A stretch of DNA of 29,262 bases from an uncultured Fretibacterium sp. (GTDB taxonomy: Bacteria; Synergistota; Synergistia; Synergistales; Aminobacteriaceae). The first letter of the stretch is position 1. Every line of letters starts with the position of its first letter. Location: assembly GCF_938040765.1 (NCBI RefSeq), contig NZ_CALIAA010000180.1, positions 1 through 29,262 of the forward strand, read 5' to 3'. The notes under the pieces were generated by a model, which was given only the letters and a program-made list of their open reading frames with translations, was not told where the DNA came from and did not search any database. A program made the translations under genes and the position numbers. Positions 14,773 through 22,706 of this stretch are shown in pieces.

Positions 14773-16338
14773 ATGGAGAGGATCTACAGCGTGGACCTCT
14801 CGACGGGACACGTCGAACAGAGGGAATACGACATCCGCAGAGAAGGACTCTACGGCCGTGGGTTGGCTCTGAAGCTGCTTGCGGACGCTACGCCCCCGGG
14901 AACGGATCGATATGCTCCGGAGAACGCGCTGGTGTTCGTGCCGGGCCTCTTTGCCGGCTGCCGCGCCCCCAGTGCGGGGCGGATGACGATCCTGACCAAA
15001 GGCAGCTCATCCTTCGTTCAGGTCTGCAATGTTACGGGCAACATGCCGCAGAAGCTCGGCTCTTTGAACGTGTGCGCGCTGGTCGTCAAGGGGAGGGATG
15101 ACGACGGCAATGCCGTGCTGCACATCGGCAGCGGTGGGGCGGAGCTGCTCCACATGCACGAACTCGGCGGCCTGTATACCGACGGCGTGATCAGCGTACT
15201 GAAGGGCCGGTTCGGCCGGGAGGCGGCTATCGTCGGCACGGGTATGGCGGGGGACATGAGGCTGCCGCTCTCCACCTTTTTTTGCACTTACCCCGACGGG
15301 GAGCCGGAGTACAACTGTCCCCGAAGCGGATTCGGCGATATCCCGGGAAGCAAGGGGCTGCGCGCGGTGGTGGTTACCGGTGGCGGCTACTTCTCCAGGG
15401 AGTGCGGCGCACCCGGGGAGTTCGCCAGGGCGGGCAAGGAACTTGCCTCCATAATCGTCCGAAACGAGGTCTGTGGCTCGGCTCTGCCCTCCCAGGGGTC
15501 GAAGGCTCTTTTGACGCTTCTTGGGGAAGGGGGGACCCTGGAGAGGAGGAGGAAGAGGCGAACCCTTGATGTATCCTCCTCCGGAGGGATCCCTACAGGT
15601 CGCAAGAAGAACTACTGCTGTGCCCCCATGTGCGTGGTGGGCTGCCTGAACCGGCATGGTGCGGATGGGGGGAAATGCTACGACGCGCCGGATCAGAGCG
15701 AGCTCGAGGCGGCCCTGAAGAGCTGCTTCGCGATAGACGACGGCCCGTTCGTATCGGAGCTCCAGCGGAGGCTCCGCAGTCTGTGCCTGGTGCTGCCCGA
15801 GTTCGTCACGGCAGCGAGGAGCTATTTTGCCGCGACTGGGCTCGAGCCCAGCCGGTCTGGGCTGCTTGCTCTCGTCGATGAGATCGAGCGCGGCAGCGCC
15901 GTGGGGCGGCTGGTCGGTTCCCGTACGGAGGGGATAGCCGCGGCCTTTCCCCGCAACGAAGCGCTGCGCTCGCTGACGGACAGTCCCGCGATCGCGGACG
16001 AGAGCCATTTTAAGGTGAAGATGGCCTTGGAGTATAAAAACCTTCCGGACGTCGACGACACGGAGTTGATGTACTGCCAGATCTTTGTCCTTGAAAACCT
16101 GGGCCTTTGCATGTTCACGGCGTTCGCTCTGGTCAACAGCATGGAGGCGGTGGAGCTGTTGGCCCGTCTCTTTCGCTGCAAAACTGGGCTTCACTGTGTC
16201 ACTGGCGCCGACCTCATCGCCCACGCCGCGGATTGCATCGACCGGGAGCGCGAGTATGCCGTCGCAAACGGCGCGCAGGCTCCCCGGATCAACGTCCCCG
16301 CGTTTACCCGCGTGCTGTACCGATATTTTTCCAGATAG
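14773..16338 (+). CDS. aldehyde:ferredoxin oxidoreductase (AOR) family tungsten/molybdenum enzyme
   Basis: About 521 residues, shorter than the usual 600 or so. The N-terminal domain has YSVDLSTGHVE and GRGLALKLL, then FVPGLFAGCRAPSAGRMTILTKGSSS, as in AOR cofactor-binding domains. The Fe4S4 cysteines are probably within NYCCAPMCVVGCLNR near residues 280-290, with the distal Cys in NLGLCMFTAF near 445. Spacing is C-x3-C-x3-C instead of the canonical C-x2-C-x3-C. Known relatives oxidise aldehydes with ferredoxin using tungstopterin. ATG 14773 was preferred over the overlapping GTG 14764 because of the SD AGGGTGAAGG. Its position inside a FecBCD-type importer operon suggests the importer supplies its metal. 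Substrate unknown. Confidence 0.78.
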   Translation: MERIYSVDLSTGHVEQREYDIRREGLYGRGLALKLLADATPPGTDRYAPENALVFVPGLFAGCRAPSAGRMTILTKGSSSFVQVCNVTGNMPQKLGSLNVCALVVKGRDDDGNAVLHIGSGGAELLHMHELGGLYTDGVISVLKGRFGREAAIVGTGMAGDMRLPLSTFFCTYPDGEPEYNCPRSGFGDIPGSKGLRAVVVTGGGYFSRECGAPGEFARAGKELASIIVRNEVCGSALPSQGSKALLTLLGEGGTLERRRKRRTLDVSSSGGIPTGRKKNYCCAPMCVVGCLNRHGADGGKCYDAPDQSELEAALKSCFAIDDGPFVSELQRRLRSLCLVLPEFVTAARSYFAATGLEPSRSGLLALVDEIERGSAVGRLVGSRTEGIAAAFPRNEALRSLTDSPAIADESHFKVKMALEYKNLPDVDDTELMYCQIFVLENLGLCMFTAFALVNSMEAVELLARLFRCKTGLHCVTGADLIAHAADCIDREREYAVANGAQAPRINVPAFTRVLYRYFSR

Positions 16339-16528
16339 AAAAGATGAGCCTTTTGGGGAGACATTTTACGTTTGTGGCATGCCGCGGTCCGCTTGCCGAG
16401 TGGGCTTTACGGTTAGAATGGACCGAAGCAGCGGACCCGTCTTCTCCCGCTCCCCATCTCCTCGGGGTAGGGGGAATGCCGGGAACGGGCTGTAACGGGT
16501 CGCGGGCATCGGGATAGAAAAGGACAAA

Positions 16529-16545
16529 GTCCGTCTGTCACGGAC
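16529..16545. terminator. small perfect hairpin upstream of promoter B
   Basis: GTCCGT (16529-16534) pairs with ACGGAC (16540-16545) with a five-base loop. No T run follows. It lies between the AOR-like gene and promoter B in a stretch (16339-16560) where I see no gene. GTCCGC near 16387 and GCGGAC near 16430 form another possible long-range pair. Confidence 0.3.
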
Positions 16546-16560
16546 GCGGAAAAGTCTTCC

Positions 16561-16589
16561 TTGACAGCCCTTAGCTCTTTTGTTAGAGT
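16561..16589 (+). promoter_or_regulatory. sigma70-type promoter B
   Basis: TTGACA at 16561-16566, a 17-base spacer and TAGAGT at 16584-16589, followed by TGCC. It matches promoter A in both hexamers and drives the leader ahead of metNIQ. Confidence 0.75.
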
Positions 16590-16637
16590 TGCCGCGGATA
16601 AAATTCAGCTCATCCCTTTTGGGAAGTTCTCTTGCGG

Positions 16638-16740
16638 GAAGGAGGATCGCCATGCGTTATGCCGTGACGTGATGCGCCGATAAGGGTGCACGGAGTGCAT
16701 CGTGTCGCCGCGCGGGCTGCGCGTGGAGGGATCCGGCTCA
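16638..16740 (+). promoter_or_regulatory. structured leader B ahead of metNIQ, candidate riboswitch or attenuator
   Basis: GGATC (16644-16648) pairs with GATCC (16730-16734), and CCATGCG (16650-16656) with CGCGTGG (16720-16726), forming the same closing helix as leader A but with different bases. GACGTGATGCGCC (16666-16678) is identical to leader A. The hairpin GTGCA (16686-16690)/TGCAT (16696-16700) replaces the A-T pair of leader A by a G-T wobble. It encloses a six-codon ORF with a strong SD. Its position before a methionine importer makes methionine, S-adenosylmethionine or a related signal an attractive but untested ligand. It does not resemble any SAM riboswitch consensus I can recall. 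Confidence 0.5.
16652..16672 (+). CDS. leader peptide ORF, MRYAVT
   Basis: A six-codon ORF with SD GAAGGAGG (16638-16645), matching in place and length the ORF in leader A. Methionine or cysteine codons are not enriched, so classic amino-acid attenuation is not obvious. Confidence 0.4.
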   Translation: MRYAVT

Positions 16741-16792
16741 TTCAGACTTTTCTTGAAAATTCCGCTCTGTCCTGATCAGTTTTTTGACGGAA

Positions 16793-16823
16793 TCCGCGTC
16801 AGCATCGGTATTTTTGACGCGGA
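16793..16823 (+). terminator. leader B downstream hairpin
   Basis: TCCGCGTCA pairs perfectly over nine bases with TGACGCGGA downstream. ATTCCG and CGGAAT around the preceding stretch (about 16756-16791) offer a competing stem. Sequence after the stem is AAAGAATTTTC, and a six-T run occurs later near 16860. This could be an attenuator. The remaining leader to 17061 shows no gene. Confidence 0.35.
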
Positions 16824-17061
16824 AAAGAATTTTCTTGCCGCATCTTTTCCTGTCCCCACTTTTTTGCCGGTTCGACGGCGGCATCTATCCCATTTGCATT
16901 GAGGCGGGCGCGAGAAGCTGAGACAGCGGTTCCCGACGTTCACGAAGCCGTGTCGTTGGCGTGGCGGCCTTATGGCGCTTGTCCGCTGCTGCCGGACGAC
17001 AGTCGTCAAAAACGTCCGTCATAAAAAGAAAGCGTATTTTGCCGGGGGCGGAGGAATTGCA

Positions 17062-18075
17062 TTGATCGAGATAGAGCATCTGCACAAGGTTTGGGACAGT
17101 GACAAGGCAGTGGTTTTGAAGGATATCAGCGTCACGATCCAGGACGGTGAGATCTATGCGCTGGTTGGACGGAGCGGGGCCGGAAAATCGACGCTGCTCC
17201 GGTGTATCAACGGCCTTACGGACTACCAGTCGGGGAGCCTGAGGGTGGACGGGCGCGAGATCAAAGGGTTGAGGGAGAAGGAGATTCGGAACCTGCGCCG
17301 GCGTATCGGCATGATATTCCAGCAGTTTTCCCTCCTGGAGCGCGAGACCGTCTACAACAACGTGGCGCTGCCGATGAAGTGCTGGAAGTATCCCAAGGCC
17401 GGCATCGACAAGAAGGTCCGGGAGCTGCTCGACCTGGTGGGGCTTTCCGAAAAAGCACACGTGAGGCCCAGGAACTTGAGCGGCGGCCAAAAGCAGCGGG
17501 TCGCCATCGCGCGCGCTCTAACCATGGAGCCGAATATCCTGCTCTGCGACGAGGCCACCTCCGCGCTGGACCCCAAGACGACCTTGTCCATCCTGGATCT
17601 GCTTAAGGAGATCAACCGGAAGATCGGCATCACCATCGTCGTGGTGACCCATCAGATGGAGGTGGTACGCAAGATTTGCCGGAGGGCGTGCATCATGGAG
17701 CACGGCGAAGTCACCGTGCAGGGACCCGTCAAGGACATCTTCATCGAGCAGCCAAGGTCGCTCATGAGGCTTTTGGGGGAGGAAAAAGCGAGGCTCCCGG
17801 AGCAGGGACACAACATTCAGGTGGCGCATCTGCTGAACAACCTGGACGAGGGGAAATTGTTCGGCCGGATGTATGCGGATCTGCAATGCGTGTTCCCGAT
17901 CGTCAGCGGAAAAATCCAATCGTTTGAGGACGACAGGCTGGGGATTTTTGTCATCAACGTCGATGACGGCCAGATGGGCAGGGTCGCCGCCTACCTGACG
18001 GAAAAAGGCGTCAGTTGGGCGGAGCTTTTGCCGGAAGCGGAAGATCGGAACGACGAACCGGAAGAGGATGAATAG
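17062..18075 (+). CDS. metN: methionine ABC importer ATP-binding protein MetN
   Basis: A 337-residue ATPase starting at TTG 17062 with GGAGGAA just upstream. The in-frame ATG 16972 lacks an SD and would add an unrelated tail. Walker A GRSGAGKST is near residue 38, Q-loop FQQFSLLERETVYNN near 86, signature LSGGQKQRVAIARAL near 143, Walker B ILLCDEATSALDPKT near 163, and switch His VTHQMEVV near 198. The C-terminal NIL domain (about residues 260-330, with VFPIVSGKIQ and YLTEKGV) is the allosteric methionine-sensing domain specific to MetN. It heads metN-metI-metQ, controlled by leader B. Confidence 0.93.
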   Translation: MIEIEHLHKVWDSDKAVVLKDISVTIQDGEIYALVGRSGAGKSTLLRCINGLTDYQSGSLRVDGREIKGLREKEIRNLRRRIGMIFQQFSLLERETVYNNVALPMKCWKYPKAGIDKKVRELLDLVGLSEKAHVRPRNLSGGQKQRVAIARALTMEPNILLCDEATSALDPKTTLSILDLLKEINRKIGITIVVVTHQMEVVRKICRRACIMEHGEVTVQGPVKDIFIEQPRSLMRLLGEEKARLPEQGHNIQVAHLLNNLDEGKLFGRMYADLQCVFPIVSGKIQSFEDDRLGIFVINVDDGQMGRVAAYLTEKGVSWAELLPEAEDRNDEPEEDE

Positions 18076-18077
18076 CC

Positions 18078-18746
18078 ATGGCCCTGTCCCGATACAGTTT
18101 TGCGCAGATTTTTCAGATGCTGATACTGCCCGCTATTTTCGACACCCTCAAGATGCTCCTCATCTCCGGGCTTTTGTCGGTCGTTTTCGGCTTCGTGATT
18201 GGGGTTATCCTGGTCGTGACGGAGAAGGACGGGCTTTGCGAAAATATTTTCGTCAATCGTATTCTCGATTTCATCGTGAACGTCATCCGCTCTTTTCCCT
18301 TCATCATCCTGATGATCTCCATCATACCGCTCACCCGATTGATCGTGGGGTCGTCCATCGGGGATACGGCCGCTCTCGTTCCCTTGACGGTGGCCTGCAC
18401 TCCCTTTATAGCGCGTACCTTTCAGAACAGTCTGAAGGAGGTCGATCCGGCCTTGATCGAGGCCGCCCGATCCTTTGGCGCGTCCCGGAGCCAGATCGTT
18501 CTGAAGGTGATGCTGAAGGAGTCCGTCCCCTCCATCGTGTCGGGGCTGTGTCTGGCCATCATCAACCTTTTGGGCGCTACGGCCATGGCCGGCGCCGTCG
18601 GGGCGGGAGGGCTCGGGGCGGTCGCTTTGACCTACGGATATCAGAACTTCAACGAAAAGATCATGTATTCGATCGTCCTGATCCTGGTCGCCCTGGTGGT
18701 CCTGATCCAATACCTGGGCGACTGGATTTACAGAAAGATAAAGTAA
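18078..18746 (+). CDS. metI: methionine ABC importer permease MetI
   Basis: A 222-residue inner-membrane permease with five hydrophobic segments. The MetI-type stretch is plain: NVIRSFPFIILMISIIPLTRLIVG, then VPLTVACTPFIARTFQNSLKEVDPALIEAARSFGAS (the EAA coupling loop near residues 105-140) and AGAVGAGGLGAVALTYGYQNF. Two bases separate it from metN, indicating coupling. Confidence 0.94.
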   Translation: MALSRYSFAQIFQMLILPAIFDTLKMLLISGLLSVVFGFVIGVILVVTEKDGLCENIFVNRILDFIVNVIRSFPFIILMISIIPLTRLIVGSSIGDTAALVPLTVACTPFIARTFQNSLKEVDPALIEAARSFGASRSQIVLKVMLKESVPSIVSGLCLAIINLLGATAMAGAVGAGGLGAVALTYGYQNFNEKIMYSIVLILVALVVLIQYLGDWIYRKIK

Positions 18747-18795
18747 GCGGGCATCCGGGAACTTCGAGGAAAGTATGATGAAGGGGGAAGGCACG

Positions 18796-19603
18796 ATGAG
18801 GAATGTGAGAATTTTTGTGGGGGCTCTGCTTGTGTTTTTGTTTTGCGGTCCGGCGTTGGCGTCGGGACAGGCGGAGAAGACGGCATCGCCGGGAGCCCGG
18901 ATCAAGCCCCATGTGAAGATCGGGGTGCGCGCGGACATGGTGGATCAGATCGGCTCCACCAAGGATGAGATCGAGGCTCTCGGCTATAAGGTGGAACCGG
19001 TCATCTTCGACGACAGCGTACAGCCGAACGTAGCGCTCGCCGAGGGCAGCATCGACATGAATTGGTACCAGCACGAGCCCTACATGCAGAACTACAACAG
19101 GGACAAGGGGACAGACTTTGTTATGGTTCAGCCCAAGACCTTTTATCCTTTGTTCGCCATGTTTTCCAGCAAGTGGAGCACCGTGGATCAGCTCCCGGAA
19201 GGGGCCACGATCGGGCTGTGCAATGACGCGACCAATCAGGCGAGGGGCCTCAGGATGCTCGAGGCCCAGAAGCTGATCGCCCTCGATCCCGAAGCGGAGG
19301 TGACCACGGTTCTGGATCAAGTTCATCACGGCGGAGATGTCCGTTCTGCCTCAGGCCATCGGGGACGTGGATGGAATCTGCCTGGCCGCGGGGCACATGG
19401 TGAATGCCGGCATGTCCGCCGAGAAATTCGTCTGCCAGTCCGATGACAATGAAAAGTACGCGGTCGGCTTTGTCGTCAGGGCAGAGGACAAGGATGCGGT
19501 GTGGGCGCGGGAGATTGCGGAAGCGGTGCAGTGCGACGACCTGGCGGAATACTTCAGGAAGGAAAAGCACGGCACGCAGGTTCCGTTGTGGCGGAAAAAC
19601 TGA
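18796..19603 (+). pseudogene. metQ: methionine-binding protein MetQ, broken by a frameshift near 19320
   Basis: Signal peptide then a NlpA/MetQ domain: KIGVRADMVDQI, NVALAEGSIDMNWYQHEPYMQNYN, FYPLFAMFSSKWSTVDQLPEGATIGLCNDATNQARGLRMLEAQKLIALD. After VTTVLD the first frame drifts into unrelated sequence, while the +1 frame resumes the family as IKFITAEMSVLPQAIGDVDGICLAAGHMVNAG to the natural C-terminus at 19603. Summed length is about 269 residues, close to normal, minus several residues expected between VLD and IKF. A small deletion, or a one-base sequencing/assembly error, is likely. ATG 18796 has GGGGGAAGG upstream. A functional gene cannot be excluded without read support. Confidence 0.85.
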
Positions 19604-19632
19604 TCGCGGCAGGAGGATGGCCCGGGTACGCG

Positions 19633-19652
19633 GCGCCGAAACCGTTCGGCGC
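19633..19652. terminator. stem-loop after metQ
   Basis: GCGCCGAA (19633-19640) pairs perfectly with TTCGGCGC (19645-19652) across a four-base loop ACCG. It lies 30 bases after the metQ stop. A GC-rich stem without an immediate T run makes it a plausible but imperfect terminator. Confidence 0.45.
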
Positions 19653-19736
19653 GGGTGAGGATGGGTTCCTTTCTCCGGCCATTCCGTTTGCGGCGAGGCA
19701 TTGTCGCGGAGCAGCGACATCCGCGCCCCGCGCCGT

Positions 19737-19765
19737 TTGACATTCCGCCGGCGATGGGGTATAAA
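19737..19765 (+). promoter_or_regulatory. promoter of the DUF2974-type gene
   Basis: TTGACA (19737-19742), a 17-base spacer and TATAAA (19760-19765), close to consensus. From the -35 through about ten bases past the -10 it is nearly identical to 21080-21108. Confidence 0.75.
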
Positions 19766-19896
19766 CACCGCGAGACGGCGCTGCCGTGATCGAAAATCCA
19801 AGGGGCGGGCCGAAGTCCGCCCCTTTTGGCGTCCGCCGCCCTCCTGTCCCGGGGAGCATGAGGGGCCATCGAGGAAAGCGGAGGAGGGGAGGACGA

Positions 19897-21054
19897 TTGG
19901 CGAACATCTTCGACTACCTGGAATGGCGCGGCGACGTCCCCTTCTCCACGGACCCGTTCAACGAGGTGGACAACCTCGTCCTCGCCGAGCTGGCGTATAC
20001 GGACTTCGACGGCGTCGTGGCGCCGCAGGGCGAGCCCGTCTCCGTCCGCGCGGTTCGCGACCGGTACTTTCGCCTGCACACGCGCGCGGAGGTGCGGGGC
20101 AGGAGGACCTTTACCGGCCCCGCTCCGCTGCTGCTGGACCCGCTTGCGGATTCCGTCCGGTATCGGGACATGCGGATGGCCTGGTACCGCAACCACGTCT
20201 CCGTGAGGGAGAGCGTGCAGATGGCGGCCGTCACGCTGTGGCCGGGCGACGGCACGGTCTACGCGGCCTTCCGGGGCACCGACAACAGCCTGGTCGGGTG
20301 GAAGGAGGACTTCACCTTCAGCTACCTGACCGAGACGCCCGGCCAGAGGATGGCCGTGGAGTACCTGAACGACCGCTTCCGCGACGGCTCCCTGCCGATC
20401 CGCGTGGGCGGACACTCCAAGGGCGGCAACTTCGCCGTCTACGCCTCCGTCTTCTGCGACGAGGGGGTTCGGAGGAGGATTCGGGACGTCTTCACCAACG
20501 ACGGCCCCGGCTTCGCGAACGCCGTCACGCGGCTGCCGGCCTACCGGGACCTCGCCCCCCGGATCGTCAGCATCATCCCGGAGGACTCCCTCGTCGGCAT
20601 CCTGATGGACAGCGCCGTGGACCACAGGATCGTTCGGAGCTCCAACAGGGGCCCGACCGCGCACGACGCGCTGTCCTGGCTGGTCCGGGGGAACCGTTTC
20701 ATCCCTGCGGAGGAGAGGAGCGGCTTCAGCGTGTTCTTCGAGCGCTCCGTTCGGGACTGGCTTGCGGACCTCTCGGACGGCGAGAAGCGCCGCTTCGTCG
20801 AGTCCATCTTCGGCGTCCTGGAGTCCACGGGCTCGCGGACCCTGGAGGAGATGCGCCAGGCCCCCGTGCAGAGCGCCCTTGCCGTCCTGAGAGCCGCGCG
20901 CGGACTGTCGCCCGACCGGCAGAGACAGGTCCTCGCCATCCTGACGCGGCTTGCCCTGAAGGGCGGGACGGTCTTTGCGCAAAACGTCAATGGAGGCGCG
21001 TCGGAGTTCCGGCGGCGTCTGTCCGATTGGCTGAGGGGCGGCCCGGTGGACTGA
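19897..21054 (+). CDS. DUF2974 / Mbeg1-like alpha/beta hydrolase
   Basis: About 385 residues beginning MANIFDYLEWRGD at TTG 19897, with GGAGGGGAGG upstream. That N-terminus is the usual one for this family, so the longer in-frame ATG 19786 is rejected. Features are AELAYTDFDGVV near residue 25, FRGTDNSLVGWKEDF near 128 and a lipase-type nucleophile elbow GGHSKGG near 171 with Ser as likely nucleophile. TNDGPGF near 200 and a His in a later SAVDHRIV segment follow. No signal peptide is seen. Members are uncharacterised lipase-like proteins often found in anaerobic gut and oral bacteria. The gene stands alone with its own promoter. Confidence 0.82.
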   Translation: MANIFDYLEWRGDVPFSTDPFNEVDNLVLAELAYTDFDGVVAPQGEPVSVRAVRDRYFRLHTRAEVRGRRTFTGPAPLLLDPLADSVRYRDMRMAWYRNHVSVRESVQMAAVTLWPGDGTVYAAFRGTDNSLVGWKEDFTFSYLTETPGQRMAVEYLNDRFRDGSLPIRVGGHSKGGNFAVYASVFCDEGVRRRIRDVFTNDGPGFANAVTRLPAYRDLAPRIVSIIPEDSLVGILMDSAVDHRIVRSSNRGPTAHDALSWLVRGNRFIPAEERSGFSVFFERSVRDWLADLSDGEKRRFVESIFGVLESTGSRTLEEMRQAPVQSALAVLRAARGLSPDRQRQVLAILTRLALKGGTVFAQNVNGGASEFRRRLSDWLRGGPVD

Positions 21055-21079
21055 GCGCCGGTTCCGCCGGGCCTGTCGG

Positions 21080-21108
21080 TTGACATTCCGTCGGCTATGG
21101 GGTATAAA
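21080..21108 (+). promoter_or_regulatory. promoter C, twin of the 19737 promoter
   Basis: TTGACA (21080-21085), a 17-base spacer and TATAAA (21103-21108). The spacer differs from that of the 19737 promoter at only two positions, and the following ACACCGCGA is shared. Confidence 0.75.
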
Positions 21109-21139
21109 CACCGCGAAAGGCTCGGCGACGATCATCCAA

Positions 21140-21230
21140 GAGAGGAGGAGGCCCGAATGCGGCAGTGCGGATTCACCTGAGGAAGCGGTCTGGATGCACG
21201 GGATGCATGCCGTGATGGGATTCCTTCGGA
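21140..21230 (+). promoter_or_regulatory. leader C, possible divergent member of the leader family
   Basis: It has the same order of elements as leaders A and B: strong SD (GGAGGAG), a tiny ORF starting ATGCGG, and the hairpin segment ATGCACGGGATGCAT (21194-21208). A closing helix is also possible, with CGGCA (21160-21164) pairing TGCCG (21208-21212) and CCC (21152-21154) pairing GGG (21217-21219). The 13-nt block shared by A and B is absent at its expected place. Kinship is therefore suggestive only. The rest of 21231-21507 shows no gene. Confidence 0.35.
21157..21180 (+). CDS. leader peptide ORF, MRQCGFT
   Basis: Seven codons with SD GAGGAGGAG (21142-21150), in the same position relative to the promoter and hairpin as the ORFs in leaders A and B. 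Translation unproven. Confidence 0.3.
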   Translation: MRQCGFT

Positions 21231-21507
21231 GTCGTCCGTTCGGGCCGAGCTCTTCAAAGGCTGACGTGCCTCTTTTGCTCGTCATTGCTGTTGATCTTTG
21301 AGAGGCCGCCGGGCGCGACCTCTTCTTTTTTATCCTCCCCTTCAGGATTTCCCATCTCTCCCTGTATCTGTGCGGATGAATTGCCTTTCGGCGGCCGGGC
21401 CGGCCTTCGATGGGGCACGATGGCTTTTGTGTGCTCGAGCGGCCGGGCCCTACCGTATTTTCAGGCCTCCGGTTGCCCTGCACGGCGCGTACTCCTTCGC
21501 CCGATAC

Positions 21508-21654
21508 GCCTGCAAAATTCCGCAGGAGCACGGACTTCGGGCCGACCAGGTCCTGAAGGAGCTGCTGGGGTACCCCCATCTCGAGGTGTACGACGGTTCT
21601 TGGATCGAATGGAGCAACGTTCCCGAGCTCCCCATCGAGACGGGGAAAAACTGA
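21508..21654 (+). pseudogene. C-terminal remnant of a rhodanese-type sulfurtransferase
   Basis: The last 48 codons before TGA 21654 read like the end of a rhodanese domain: GLRADQVLKELLGYP, then LEVYDGSWIEWSN and PELPIETG. Upstream in the same frame (21298-21507) there is no rhodanese sequence, no credible start and no SD. A Cys precedes the remnant (CKIPQEHGLRA), but the catalytic-loop spacing is disturbed. It ends 17 bases before the transglutaminase-like gene. It is probably a decayed gene, or a sequence rearranged next to leader C. Confidence 0.55.
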
Positions 21655-21671
21655 AACGAGGTGTTCTTGTC

Positions 21672-22706
21672 ATGAGGAAAAGCCTTTTCAAAGGATTGCT
21701 TGCGCTGTTGGCGTCGGTCTCGATCGCCGTGTTGTCGGTGGCCTCTCCCGCCCCCGCGGCGCACAGAGGTACGGTGACCTTCGAGGTCGTCCTCTCGGGG
21801 GCCGAGAAGGCCGAACGGGCGGAGGCCTGGCTGCCCTATCCGCTCTCGGACGCCTTTCAGACGATCTCCGGGATGACGCTGAAGAGCGACGCAGACAGCA
21901 TGGGGGTCGAGAGGGAGCCTCAAAGCGGTGCGCTCTATCTCCGGGCCTCCTGGGTGAAGCCCTCCAAGGCTCCGGCCTTGACGATGCGCTTCGACGTCGA
22001 TTCGCACTACGCTAAGTTCGGGACCCTGGACGAGACCCGGACCCCCTTCCCCGTGGAGGTCCTTCCCTTCCTCAAGGCGTCGCCGTCCGTTCCCTCGGAG
22101 GATCCCCTCTTCGCGGAGGTGGGGGCCCAAATGAAGGAGGAGCCCTCCATCCTGAAGAGGGCCTACGCAGTCTACTCCTGGGTGGTGGAGAACACCTTCC
22201 GCGACGAGGGCGTCAAGGAGGGCTGCGGCCTGGGGCTTCCCATCCGCACGCTGCAGGACCTGAAGGGCGGCGGCAAGTGCGCCGACATCAGTGCGGTGTT
22301 CGTGACGCTCGCCCGGGCTGCGGGCATTCCCGCCCGGGACGTGTACGGCCTCAGGATCGCGGCGCCCAAGACGGGGGAGATCACGGGCAACTACCACTGC
22401 TGGGCGGAGTTCTACCTTCCGGGAACCGGCTGGGTCCCCGCCGACCCCGCGGACGTGCGCAAGGCCATGCTGGCGGACAAGGTGGAGCTGAAGGACGCCG
22501 ATAAGCTGAAGGAGTTCTTCTGGGCCGGGGACGACCTCTTCCGCATCGCCCTGAACCGCGACACGCGGGGGACGGTGCTGAGCGAGGCGACCCGCAAGAC
22601 GCCCCTGACCTATTTCATGTACCCCTACGCGGAGGTCGACGGGGCCCCCAGGAACTGGTTCAGCCCCAAGGACTTCACCTATAAGGTGACGCTCGAGCTC
22701 AAATAG
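21672..22706 (+). CDS. exported transglutaminase-like (papain-fold) protein
   Basis: A 344-residue protein with a Sec signal peptide (residues 1 to about 30, ending PAPAAH). Start ATG 21672 follows GAGGTG. The N-terminal half (residues 33-150) is a beta-rich domain as in other bacterial transglutaminase-core proteins. The core contains the triad in order: Cys in GGKCADISAVFVTLARAAGIPARDVYG near residue 202, His in YHCWAEFYLPGTGWVPADPADV near 240, and Asp shortly after. Such proteins act in the periplasm as proteases or amidases or in crosslinking. Substrate is unknown. Transcription probably starts at promoter C through leader C. Confidence 0.85.
   Translation: MRKSLFKGLLALLASVSIAVLSVASPAPAAHRGTVTFEVVLSGAEKAERAEAWLPYPLSDAFQTISGMTLKSDADSMGVEREPQSGALYLRASWVKPSKAPALTMRFDVDSHYAKFGTLDETRTPFPVEVLPFLKASPSVPSEDPLFAEVGAQMKEEPSILKRAYAVYSWVVENTFRDEGVKEGCGLGLPIRTLQDLKGGGKCADISAVFVTLARAAGIPARDVYGLRIAAPKTGEITGNYHCWAEFYLPGTGWVPADPADVRKAMLADKVELKDADKLKEFFWAGDDLFRIALNRDTRGTVLSEATRKTPLTYFMYPYAEVDGAPRNWFSPKDFTYKVTLELK

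Noticed and set aside
16590..17061. Known SAM (S-box), SAM-II or T-box element before metNIQ
   Set aside because: I could find none of their conserved motifs. The leader has a different conserved block and architecture.
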